This document shows, in pieces, positions 1 through 5,554 of a DNA stretch of 9,306 bases. Made by a program: the position numbers and the translations under genes. The notes under the pieces are model-generated. The model saw only the letters and a list, made by a program, of their open reading frames with translations, did not search any database and had not been told where the DNA came from. This stretch comes from Comamonadaceae bacterium (GTDB taxonomy: Bacteria; Pseudomonadota; Gammaproteobacteria; Burkholderiales; Burkholderiaceae_C), in NCBI GenBank assembly GCA_947454695.1, contig CANGMW010000088.1, positions 1 through 9,306 of the forward strand, read 5' to 3'. Each line of letters opens with the position of its first letter. The first letter of the stretch is position 1.

Positions 1-606
1 GTAGCAGTCGCTGCGAACGCCGGCCACCGCCTGGTCGATGCCGTAGCCACTGGGCGTGCTGACATGCACTTTGAAGCCCAGCAGTTGCGCGGCCTGCAGC
101 CAGGTGTTGGCCATGTTGTTGCCGTCGCCCACCCAAGCCACCGTTTTGCCCTGGATGGTGCCACGGTGTTCGATGAAGGTGAAGATGTCGGCCAGGATCT
201 GGCAGGGGTGGAACTCGTTGGTCAGCCCGTTGATGACCGGCACACGTGAGTACTTTGCAAAGCGTTCGATCTTGGTTTGCTCAAAAGTGCGGATCATCAC
301 CAGGTCCACCATGCGGCTGATCACGCGCGCGCTGTCTTCGATGGGCTCGGCCCGTCCGAGCTGGCTGTCGCCGGTGGTGAGGTGCACCACGCTGCCACCG
401 AGCTGGTACATGCCGGCCTCAAAGCTCACCCGCGTACGAGTGGAGGCTTTCTCGAAAATCATGGCCAGTGTGCGGTCGGTGAGCGTCTGGTGTTTGTCGT
501 AGGCCTTGAACTTTTTCTTGATCAGGGCAGCGCGCTCAAACAGGTAGGCGTACTCGGCCACACTCAGGTCGGTGAACTGCAGGTAGTGTCTTAGCGTCGT
601 GGTCAT
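1..606 (-). CDS. argF: Ornithine carbamoyltransferase, N-terminal part (cut by window edge)
   Basis: Cytoplasmic enzyme that transfers the carbamoyl group of carbamoyl phosphate to ornithine, giving citrulline in arginine synthesis. Reading from ATG at 606 down to base 1 gives 202 open codons. The carbamoyl-phosphate signature STRTR is at residues 55-59, in the context FEKASTRTRVSFE. The HPCQ motif is at 133-136. The start of the ornithine-binding domain, with WVGDGNNMANTW, is at about 158-169. The C-terminal third, including the conserved HCLP region, lies outside the window. The gene follows argD by 29 bases on the same strand, so the two are very likely cotranscribed. No convincing Shine-Dalgarno precedes the ATG (bases before it read CTGCTGACCCC), but the protein start MTTTLRHYLQFTDLS matches the usual family start. 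argF is preferred over aspartate carbamoyltransferase because of the ornithine-type motifs and the argD neighbour. Confidence 0.96.
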   Translation of the reverse strand, partial: MTTTLRHYLQFTDLSVAEYAYLFERAALIKKKFKAYDKHQTLTDRTLAMIFEKASTRTRVSFEAGMYQLGGSVVHLTTGDSQLGRAEPIEDSARVISRMVDLVMIRTFEQTKIERFAKYSRVPVINGLTNEFHPCQILADIFTFIEHRGTIQGKTVAWVGDGNNMANTWLQAAQLLGFKVHVSTPSGYGIDQAVAGVRSDCY

Positions 607-635
607 GGGGTCAGCAGCAGGTGTGGGGGGTGTGT

Positions 636-1856
636 TCAAGCCGCAGGGGTTTCGGCCAGGAATTGCTTGATCAGCGGCACCAGCAGGCCGACCACTTCAT
701 CAGCCTCGGCCACGCTCATGATGAGCGGGGGCACCAGGCGCACCACGCAGTCGGCCGTCACGCTCAGGAGCAAGCCCGCATCGGCCGCGCGCTGGGTGAG
801 CACGCCGCAGGGGCGGTCGAGTTCAATGCCCAGCATCAGGCCCTGACCGCGAATCTCTTTGACGCCCGTCACGCCGGACAAAGCGCGCGTAAGCGACGAT
901 TTCAGGTGTTCACCCAGCGAGGCCGCGTGCGCCAGCAGGCCATCCTCTTCCATGATGCGGATGGTCTCGATGCCCGCGCGCATGGACAGCGGGTTGCCGC
1001 CAAAGGTGGTGCCGTGGTTGCCCGGCTGAAAAATCTGCGCGGCCTTGGGGCCGGCCACCACCGCGCCGATGGGAACGCCGGAGCCCAGGCCCTTGGCCAG
1101 CGGCATGACGTCGGGCTGAATACCGGCCCACTGATGGGCGAACCATTTGCCAGTCCGGCCCATGCCGCACTGCACCTCGTCGATCATCATCAGCCAGTCC
1201 TGCTGATCGCACAACTCGCGCACTTGCTGCAAGTACTCGACCCGCATCGGGTTGATGCCGCCTTCACCCTGAATGGTTTCGAAGAACACGGCCACCACAT
1301 TGGGGTTGCCGGCGGTGGCTTTTTTCAGGGCGTCGATGTCGTTGAGCGGCACGCGGATGAAGCCTTCCACCAGCGGGCCAAAGCCTTGCTGCACTTTGAC
1401 GTTGCCGGTGGCGCTGAGCGTAGCAATCGAGCGGCCGTGGAAGGCTTTTTCATAGACGACGATGACAGGTTTGTCGATGCCCTTGTCATGCCCGAACTTG
1501 CGCGCGAGTTTGAGCGCCGCCTCATTGGCTTCCAGCCCGGTGGAGCAGAAAAACACGTTCGTCATGCCCGAGAGCTCGACCAGCTTGGCCGCCAGTTGTT
1601 CCTGACCCGGCACATGGTAGTAGTTGGAGCTGTGCATGATCTTGCTGATCTGGTCCTGCAAGGCCGGCACCAGCTTGGGATGGTTGTGCCCCAATGTGTT
1701 GACCGCAATGCCGCCCAAGGCGTCCAGATAGGGCTTGCCATTGATATCCCACACGCGGCAACCTTGTCCATGCGAGAGCGCAATAGACACACGCCCATAG
1801 GTGTTCATCACGTGGGGCGAGGCGGCCTCGATGAATTGGGGGGCTGCGGCGTTCAT
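636..1856 (-). CDS. argD: N-acetylornithine aminotransferase (class III, PLP-dependent)
   Basis: Converts N-acetylglutamate semialdehyde and glutamate to N2-acetylornithine and 2-oxoglutarate; members of this family often also act on succinyl-diaminopimelate. Taking ATG at 1856 the product has 406 residues, the normal size. Visible motifs: the substrate-binding STGLEANEAALKLARK segment at about 105-120, FHGRS at 139-143, DEVQCGMGRTG at 226-236 (the aspartate contacts the PLP ring nitrogen), and MPLAKGLGSG at 251-260 with the PLP lysine at about K255. The GTG at 1880 would add eight residues. ATG 1856 is preferred because GGAGA sits eight bases upstream of it and the protein then starts MNAAAPQFIEAASPH. 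argF follows 29 bases downstream. The leader contains a strong hairpin with a T-rich 3' side (separate entry). Confidence 0.96.
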   Translation of the reverse strand: MNAAAPQFIEAASPHVMNTYGRVSIALSHGQGCRVWDINGKPYLDALGGIAVNTLGHNHPKLVPALQDQISKIMHSSNYYHVPGQEQLAAKLVELSGMTNVFFCSTGLEANEAALKLARKFGHDKGIDKPVIVVYEKAFHGRSIATLSATGNVKVQQGFGPLVEGFIRVPLNDIDALKKATAGNPNVVAVFFETIQGEGGINPMRVEYLQQVRELCDQQDWLMMIDEVQCGMGRTGKWFAHQWAGIQPDVMPLAKGLGSGVPIGAVVAGPKAAQIFQPGNHGTTFGGNPLSMRAGIETIRIMEEDGLLAHAASLGEHLKSSLTRALSGVTGVKEIRGQGLMLGIELDRPCGVLTQRAADAGLLLSVTADCVVRLVPPLIMSVAEADEVVGLLVPLIKQFLAETPAA

Positions 1857-1889
1857 GGGGACATTCTCCGACGGTGGCACAAAAGAAGT

Positions 1890-1910
1890 CGGCCCAACGA
1901 AGTTGGGCCG
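1890..1910 (-). promoter_or_regulatory. Leader hairpin upstream of argD, possible attenuator
   Basis: Perfect 9-bp inverted repeat with arms CGGCCCAAC and GTTGGGCCG around three bases. In the argD direction the stem is followed by ACTTCTTTT (1889-1881), a T-rich tail. In the other direction there is no T-run. A TAAAAT hexamer on the minus strand (1926-1921), with no good -35, could start a transcript near 1914, which would put the hairpin at its 5' end. If transcription starts further upstream, the hairpin could act as a conditional terminator before argD. The hairpin is seen directly; the regulatory role is inferred. No arginine-rich leader peptide was recognised. Confidence 0.5.
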
Positions 1911-1993
1911 TTGAGACGAGATTTTAGACCGAGCCTTGCGCTGAGACGGCCATGGGGGCTGTAGCCCTCAGGTCAAGCCGCTTTCCCGGCCTC

Positions 1994-2018
1994 AAGTCTT
2001 ATATAAGATATAATACTT
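1994..2018. promoter_or_regulatory. AT-rich palindrome overlapping a TATAAT box between argD and the DUF3579 gene
   Basis: A perfect 12-bp palindrome, TCTTATATAAGA, lies at 1997-2008. It is nested in a wider inverted repeat with 11-base arms AAGTCTTATAT and ATATAATACTT around AAG, one mismatch. The plus-strand hexamer TATAAT at 2009-2014 is a perfect -10, but no TTGACA-like -35 lies at a normal distance. A transcript from it would begin near 2021 and lead into the DUF3579 gene. The overlap with the -10 suggests a repressor or activator site. I recall similar CTTATATAAG palindromes near central-metabolism genes in beta-proteobacteria, but that is unverified. Confidence 0.5.
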
Positions 2019-2088
2019 AAAAACCTGTTGCAGTGCATCCAATTCACCCCTACCCGAGGTGAAGGGCGCTGCCAAACCGACTCACACA

Positions 2089-2406
2089 ATGACCTCGCAA
2101 GCGTCCACCAAGCTTTTGATTTTGGGCCTGACCCAGGCCGGTAAGACGTTTCGTCCCAGTGACTGGGCGGAGCGTTTGGCGGGTGTGATGAGCCAGTTTC
2201 GCCCCGGCGGACCTCGCCCCGGCAGCCATTTGGCTTACTCCCCCTGGTGCGTGCCCAACAGTTTCCAAGGCTTGAAATGTGTGGTGGTCGATCCCGCCTT
2301 GCGCGACTTCGAGCCCATGGCTTGGGACTTTTGCATCAACTTCGCACGCGATAACGATTTGCAAGTCCGTGAGGCCGATGCGGCCCTGGAGACGCCAGCC
2401 ATTTAG
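2089..2406 (+). CDS. DUF3579 family protein, function unknown
   Basis: A small, probably cytoplasmic protein of 105 residues, beginning MTSQASTKLLILGLTQAGKTFRPSDWAERL in two blocks (MTSQASTKLLILGL, then TQAGKTFRPSDW). I recognise the DUF3579 pattern: SDWAERLAGVMSQF, SHLAYSPWCVP, GLKCVVVDPALRDFEPMAWDFCINFARDNDL. No signal peptide or membrane segment is visible. No biochemical function is known to me. It is divergent from argD, an arrangement I recall as common in Burkholderiales. An in-frame GTG at 2059 would add ten residues (starting MKGAAKPTHT), but nothing in those residues looks conserved, so ATG 2089 is preferred. Neither start has a clear Shine-Dalgarno; GAGGTGAAGGG at 2055-2065 is too far from ATG 2089. 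AGGKT-like wording in the N-terminus (QAGKTF) is not a Walker A motif, since the GxxxxGK spacing is absent. Confidence 0.82.
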   Translation: MTSQASTKLLILGLTQAGKTFRPSDWAERLAGVMSQFRPGGPRPGSHLAYSPWCVPNSFQGLKCVVVDPALRDFEPMAWDFCINFARDNDLQVREADAALETPAI

Positions 2407-2431
2407 GTTGGCCGACCTTTAGAGCGGACAC

Positions 2432-2458
2432 AAAAAAGCCGTCTTGCGACGGCTTTTT
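2432..2458. terminator. Bidirectional rho-independent terminator
   Basis: Stem GCCGTC (2438-2443) and GACGGC (2448-2453) around the loop TTGC, flanked by A6 on the left and T5 on the right. The A/T flanks extend the stem and give a T-tract in both directions. It therefore serves the DUF3579 gene (stop 26 bases upstream) on the plus strand and rpsT (stop about 80 bases upstream in its own direction) on the minus strand. Confidence 0.92.
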
Positions 2459-2536
2459 GCTTTGCTGACAGCGCACCCCTAACAAACGGCGGATCTCAAA
2501 GAAAACTCAAAGAGATCCAGGCGGTTGCCTGAAAAA

Positions 2537-2836
2537 TCAGGCGGCGAGGGCCAAGGCCTTGACCTTGGTGGACAGGCGGCTCTTATCGCGAGCTGCCTTG
2601 TTCTTGTGGAAGATGCCTTTGTCAGCCACGGTGTCCACCACGGCTTGCATCTTGCCGAACAATTCAGTGGCTTTGGCTTTGTCGCCGGCAGCCACTGCTT
2701 TTTCAACATTCTTCACCGCAGTGCGGTATTTGGAACGCAGCGAGGTGTTCGCCGCGTTGATCTTGCTGTCCTGACGGACGCGTTTACGGCCCGACGCCAG
2801 GCGCGGGTTCTTTTTCTTGGGTTTTCCAGATGCCAT
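2537..2836 (-). CDS. rpsT: 30S ribosomal protein S20
   Basis: A small basic protein of the 30S subunit that binds the 5' domain of 16S rRNA. The 99-residue product is rich in Lys, Arg and Ala. It starts MASGKPKKKNPRLASGRKR and contains the characteristic AANTSLRSKYRTAVKNVEKAV at about 29-49 (two overlapping blocks, AANTSLRSKYR and TAVKNVEKAV) and the end region GIFHKNKAARDKSRL. The E. coli protein is shorter (87 residues), and the extra N-terminal residues are usual in beta-proteobacteria as I recall them. AGGA lies nine bases before the ATG. The gene stands alone, with its own extended -10 promoter and the shared terminator, as is usual for rpsT. S20 in E. coli is autoregulated at translation; nothing specific for that is visible here. 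Confidence 0.98.
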   Translation of the reverse strand: MASGKPKKKNPRLASGRKRVRQDSKINAANTSLRSKYRTAVKNVEKAVAAGDKAKATELFGKMQAVVDTVADKGIFHKNKAARDKSRLSTKVKALALAA

Positions 2837-2881
2837 TTTTAATAGTCCTTGTGTCTGTGGATGATGTCAGCAAAGCCCTCG

Positions 2882-2910
2882 ATTGTACCAGCAGGACGCC
2901 CATGGCCCAA
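2882..2910 (-). promoter_or_regulatory. rpsT promoter (extended -10)
   Basis: On the minus strand, TACAAT (2887-2882) is preceded by TGG, giving the extended -10 form TGnTACAAT. TTGGGC (2910-2905) stands 17 bases upstream as a partial -35. The start point would be near 2875, giving a leader of about 40 bases before the ATG at 2836. This is the best-formed promoter in the window. Confidence 0.8.
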
Positions 2911-2920
2911 ATTTGCACCC

Positions 2921-2958
2921 GCCAGGCGCTGGCAGGCCACTGGCCAGCGGCACCGCTG
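2921..2958. repeat. Cluster of three GC-rich short palindromes between rpsT and murJ
   Basis: Three perfect short inverted repeats lie nearly end to end: GCCAG-GCG-CTGGC (2921-2933), GGCCA-C-TGGCC (2935-2945) and CAGCGG-CA-CCGCTG (2945-2958). They are upstream of the rpsT -35 and about 70 bases upstream of murJ. No T-run follows on either strand, so a terminator is unlikely. In such GC-rich DNA chance palindromes are common; the role is unknown. Confidence 0.35.
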
Positions 2959-3003
2959 CCGTCGCACCGCGTGCCCGCCAGGGCGTGGGGCACATACGTC
3001 GCC

Positions 3004-3024
3004 GCTTGAGGCGATACACTCAAG
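3004..3024 (+). promoter_or_regulatory. Possible murJ promoter element, with inverted repeat CTTGAG/CTCAAG
   Basis: The 18 bases at 3004-3021 (GCTTGAGGCGATACACTC) match 16 of 18 bases upstream of parA1 (5509-5526). The site also forms an inverted repeat, CTTGAG (3005-3010) and CTCAAG (3019-3024). TACACT at 3015-3020 could be a -10; no good -35 is seen 17 bases upstream. If so, transcription would begin at or within a base or two of the murJ GTG at 3028, so the mRNA could be leaderless, in line with the lack of a well-placed Shine-Dalgarno. This is an inference. Confidence 0.4.
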
Positions 3025-3027
3025 CTC

Positions 3028-4593
3028 GTGAGCCTATTCAAAGCTGCCTCCACGGTCTCCTTACTGACCCTGCTTTCGCGAATCACCGGTCTGGTGCGCG
3101 AACTCCTCATCGCATCCACCTTTGGCGCCAGCGCCATGACCGATGCTTTCAATGTGGCCTTCCGGATTCCCAATCTGTTTCGCCGCTTCTTCGCGGAAGG
3201 CGCCTTCAGCCAGGCCTTCGTCCCAGTCTTAGCAGCCACCCGCGCCCAACACGGCGACGAGGCCACCCATGCATTGATCAGCCATGTCGCCACGGTGATG
3301 AGCTGGGTGCTGCTTCTCACCAGCGTGGTGGGTGTGCTGGGCGCGCCGGTGCTGGTCTGGGTCATGGCCAGTGGTTTGCAGCAATCCCCCTCGGGCTATG
3401 ACGTGGCCGTGGTCATGACGCGCTGGATGTTCCCCTACATCGCGTTCATGTCTTTGGTGGCGTTAGCGGCGGGTGTGATCAACACCTGGAAGCGCTTTGC
3501 CATTCCCGCGGTCACCCCGGTGTTGCTCAATGTGGCCATGATTGGCGCCGCCTGGTGGGGGGCGCCGTGGTTCAAGCAGCATGGTTTGGAGCCGATCTAT
3601 GCCATGGCGGGGGGCGTGCTATTTGGCGGCGTGCTGCAGTTGACGGTTCAGCTGCTGGCCTTGCGCCAGCTTGGCTTGCTGCCACGGATGGGGTGGCGCT
3701 GGCGCGCCATCCGCGAGGCCTGGGCCGATCCGGCTTGCCAGAACATCGCCAAACTCATGCTGCCGGCACTTCTGGGCGTGAGCGTGGCGCATATTTCGAC
3801 CATCATCAACACGCAAATTGCCTCGCACCTCACGCCGGGCAGTGTGAGTTGGCTCACCTATGCCGATCGGTTGATGGAATTCCCCACGGCCTTGTTGGGT
3901 GTGGCCATTGGCGTGGTGCTCATGCCTCAACTCGCTGCAGCGAAGGCGGCCGACGATGCCCAAAAATACTCCGACATGCTCGATTGGGGATTGCGGGTGG
4001 TGGTGCTGTTCACCCTGCCGTGTGCGGTAGCGCTTCTGGTGTTTGCTCAGCCTTTGGTCGCCACGCTCTACCACTACGGCGCCTTCACCGCCCATGACGT
4101 GGCGCAAACGCGCGTAGCCCTCATGGGCTATGGGGCAGGGCTTTTGGGGCTGGTGGCCATCAAGGTCTTGGCACCGGGCTATTACGCCAGTCAGGACATT
4201 AAAACCCCCGTGAAAATTGCCATGGCCGTGTTGCTGATCACCCAGCTTTTGAACCTGCTGTTGGTGCCCGTGCTGGCCCATGCCGGCTTGGCCCTGGCCA
4301 TCGGCTTGGGCGCCATGGTCAATGCTGCTTGGTTATTACTTGGCCTGTTGCGCCGAGGCACTTACCAACCCAGCGCCGGCTGGGTGCGGTTTCTTTTACA
4401 AGTGGCTCTGGCCAGCGCCTTGCTCGGCGGTTTTTTGGCGTGGACTGCGCAGGCCTTGGATTGGGTGGCTTTGCAAGCGCACGCTGTGCAGCGCGTGGCC
4501 TGGCTCGGGCTGGTGGTGGTCGTGGCGGGTGTGCTCTATTTGGGGTCCGCCAGACTTTGCGGGTTGAAAATCATGCATTTCCTGCGACGCTGA
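3028..4593 (+). CDS. murJ: Lipid II flippase, MOP superfamily
   Basis: Integral inner-membrane protein that moves the peptidoglycan precursor lipid II from the cytoplasmic to the periplasmic face. The 521-residue product is almost entirely hydrophobic helices, consistent with the 14-helix MurJ fold and normal in length. The N-terminus keeps the charged residues that matter in E. coli MurJ at the same numbers: R18, R24, D39, R52 and E57, within LLSRITGLVRE, TDAFNVAFRIPNLFRR and FFAEGAFSQAF. The conserved YADRLMEFP is at about 278-286, with R281 and E284 corresponding to E. coli R270 and E273. The start is GTG with no well-spaced Shine-Dalgarno; GAGG at 3008-3011 is 16 bases away. The N-terminal match to the family supports this start. 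The SirB1-like gene follows after four bases. Confidence 0.97.
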   Translation: MSLFKAASTVSLLTLLSRITGLVRELLIASTFGASAMTDAFNVAFRIPNLFRRFFAEGAFSQAFVPVLAATRAQHGDEATHALISHVATVMSWVLLLTSVVGVLGAPVLVWVMASGLQQSPSGYDVAVVMTRWMFPYIAFMSLVALAAGVINTWKRFAIPAVTPVLLNVAMIGAAWWGAPWFKQHGLEPIYAMAGGVLFGGVLQLTVQLLALRQLGLLPRMGWRWRAIREAWADPACQNIAKLMLPALLGVSVAHISTIINTQIASHLTPGSVSWLTYADRLMEFPTALLGVAIGVVLMPQLAAAKAADDAQKYSDMLDWGLRVVVLFTLPCAVALLVFAQPLVATLYHYGAFTAHDVAQTRVALMGYGAGLLGLVAIKVLAPGYYASQDIKTPVKIAMAVLLITQLLNLLLVPVLAHAGLALAIGLGAMVNAAWLLLGLLRRGTYQPSAGWVRFLLQVALASALLGGFLAWTAQALDWVALQAHAVQRVAWLGLVVVVAGVLYLGSARLCGLKIMHFLRR

Positions 4594-4597
4594 GGCC

Positions 4598-5437
4598 ATG
4601 GATTTCCCCGTTAACGCGCCAAGCGAGTTGGAATATTTCGGTGCTTTGGTCCAAAGTGACACGCAATTTCCTTTGTTGGAGGCGGCGATCTGCGTGGGGT
4701 TGGTGGCATCCCCCGAGTTGCAGACGCAACAGGTTCAAGATGACTGCGACCAGCTCCTGGCCCGCTTGAAATGTCGCTTGGCCGCGGACGCTTCGGCGAT
4801 GCACCGCCTGCGTCTGCTCAACCAATACTTCTTTGAAGAGCTTGGTTTTTCCTGCACGCTGAATGATTTTGATGACCCACACAACTGCTGCATCCATGCC
4901 GTGTTGAGTAACCGGCGAGGTGACCCCATCGCCCTGGCTTTGATCTGGCTCGAGCTCGCACATGGCCTGGGACTGGACGCACAAGGTCTGGCTTTGCCGG
5001 GTCATTTCATGGTCAGGGTGAATTTGCCGCATGCGCTGGTTGTGATGGATATGGCCAGCGGGCGATCGCAAAGCCCGGAGGATTTGTCTGAGTTGCTGGA
5101 GCCGTTTCGTGACTTGCACGATGGCAGTGGGGATGACTTGCACAGGCTTTTACAGTCAACATCGTCACGTGGGATCATCGCGCTGCTGCTGCGCAAGCTC
5201 CAAGACAACTTTCGGGTGCGTCTCGATTGGGTGGGCGTGATTGCCGTGCTTAACCGATTGCTTGTTTTATTGCCAGATGCCGTCGATGTTTATCGCGACC
5301 GAGGTTTGGCCTATGCAGCTTTAGGCAAAGCCACCCAGGCGGTCCAAGACCTTGAGCGCTATCTCGCGCATGCCCAGCTGGCGCAAGACGCGGGGGTTGT
5401 GAGCGAATGTATTGCCGACTTGCGTCGCATGAGCTGA
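4598..5437 (+). CDS. SirB1-like transglutaminase-fold protein with TPR-like C-terminus
   Basis: A predicted cytoplasmic protein of 279 residues of the SirB1 (Transglut_core2) family. The core lies at about 70-140: LLNQYFFEELGF, then DFDDPHNCCIHAVLSNRRGDP (DFDDPHNCC, IHAVLSNRRGDP), IALALIWLELAHGLGL, and LPGHFMVRV with H136. The C-terminal part at about 210-258 (LNRLLVLLPDAVDVYRDRG, LAYAALGKATQAVQDLERYL) reads as TPR-like helices. Family members have no well-established reaction. Cys97-Cys98 sit where many homologues as I remember them have Ser, so catalysis cannot be judged. The ATG is four bases after the murJ stop, and GAGG at 4592-4595 is too close to be a good Shine-Dalgarno, so translational coupling to murJ is likely. 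No terminator is visible after the stop. Confidence 0.85.
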   Translation: MDFPVNAPSELEYFGALVQSDTQFPLLEAAICVGLVASPELQTQQVQDDCDQLLARLKCRLAADASAMHRLRLLNQYFFEELGFSCTLNDFDDPHNCCIHAVLSNRRGDPIALALIWLELAHGLGLDAQGLALPGHFMVRVNLPHALVVMDMASGRSQSPEDLSELLEPFRDLHDGSGDDLHRLLQSTSSRGIIALLLRKLQDNFRVRLDWVGVIAVLNRLLVLLPDAVDVYRDRGLAYAALGKATQAVQDLERYLAHAQLAQDAGVVSECIADLRRMS

Positions 5438-5495
5438 CGCGCAAAATCAATGCGCAAATTGGTACAAAAAATCGGGTGATTGAGGCCGGTTCTCA

Positions 5496-5554
5496 TTGGA
5501 CGGCGCAGGCTTAAGGCGACACACTCTCTCTATCAAAAATAAGAGGGAGTTTTT
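5496..5554 (+). promoter_or_regulatory. Possible parA1 promoter and Shine-Dalgarno
   Basis: TTGGAC (5496-5501) is followed after 18 bases by CACACT (5520-5525), a weak -35/-10 pair inside the GCTTAAGGCGACACACTC box shared with murJ. The start point would fall near 5532. A strong Shine-Dalgarno, GAGGGAG, lies at 5543-5549, five bases before ATG 5555. The Shine-Dalgarno fixes the start of parA1; the promoter is tentative. The box match is the stronger evidence. Confidence 0.45.

Noticed and set aside
1857..1880. GTG start for argD adding eight residues
   Set aside because: ATG 1856 has a well-spaced GGAGA that lies inside the proposed extension.
621..1964. Long plus-strand open frame of 447 codons opposite argD
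   Set aside because: It is the antisense of argD with a His/Gln/Gly-rich composition typical of a shadow frame in GC-rich DNA, and shows no family motif. argD itself has all its active-site motifs.
1956..1967. GGGCT-GT-AGCCC palindrome
   Set aside because: Five-base arms in GC-rich DNA; no tail or conserved context.
2784..3365. Minus-strand open frame spanning the rpsT-murJ intergenic region
   Set aside because: It overlaps the rpsT promoter and the start of both flanking genes, and its product is low-complexity Ser/Thr/Arg without recognisable domain.
2883..3401. Plus-strand open frame overlapping the murJ start
   Set aside because: Arg/His/Pro-rich shadow in a second frame of murJ; murJ has exact conserved residues.
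5440..5461. GCGCAAA direct repeat after the SirB1-like gene
   Set aside because: Two copies of seven bases 13 apart are too short to be meaningful, and no iteron-like array continues.
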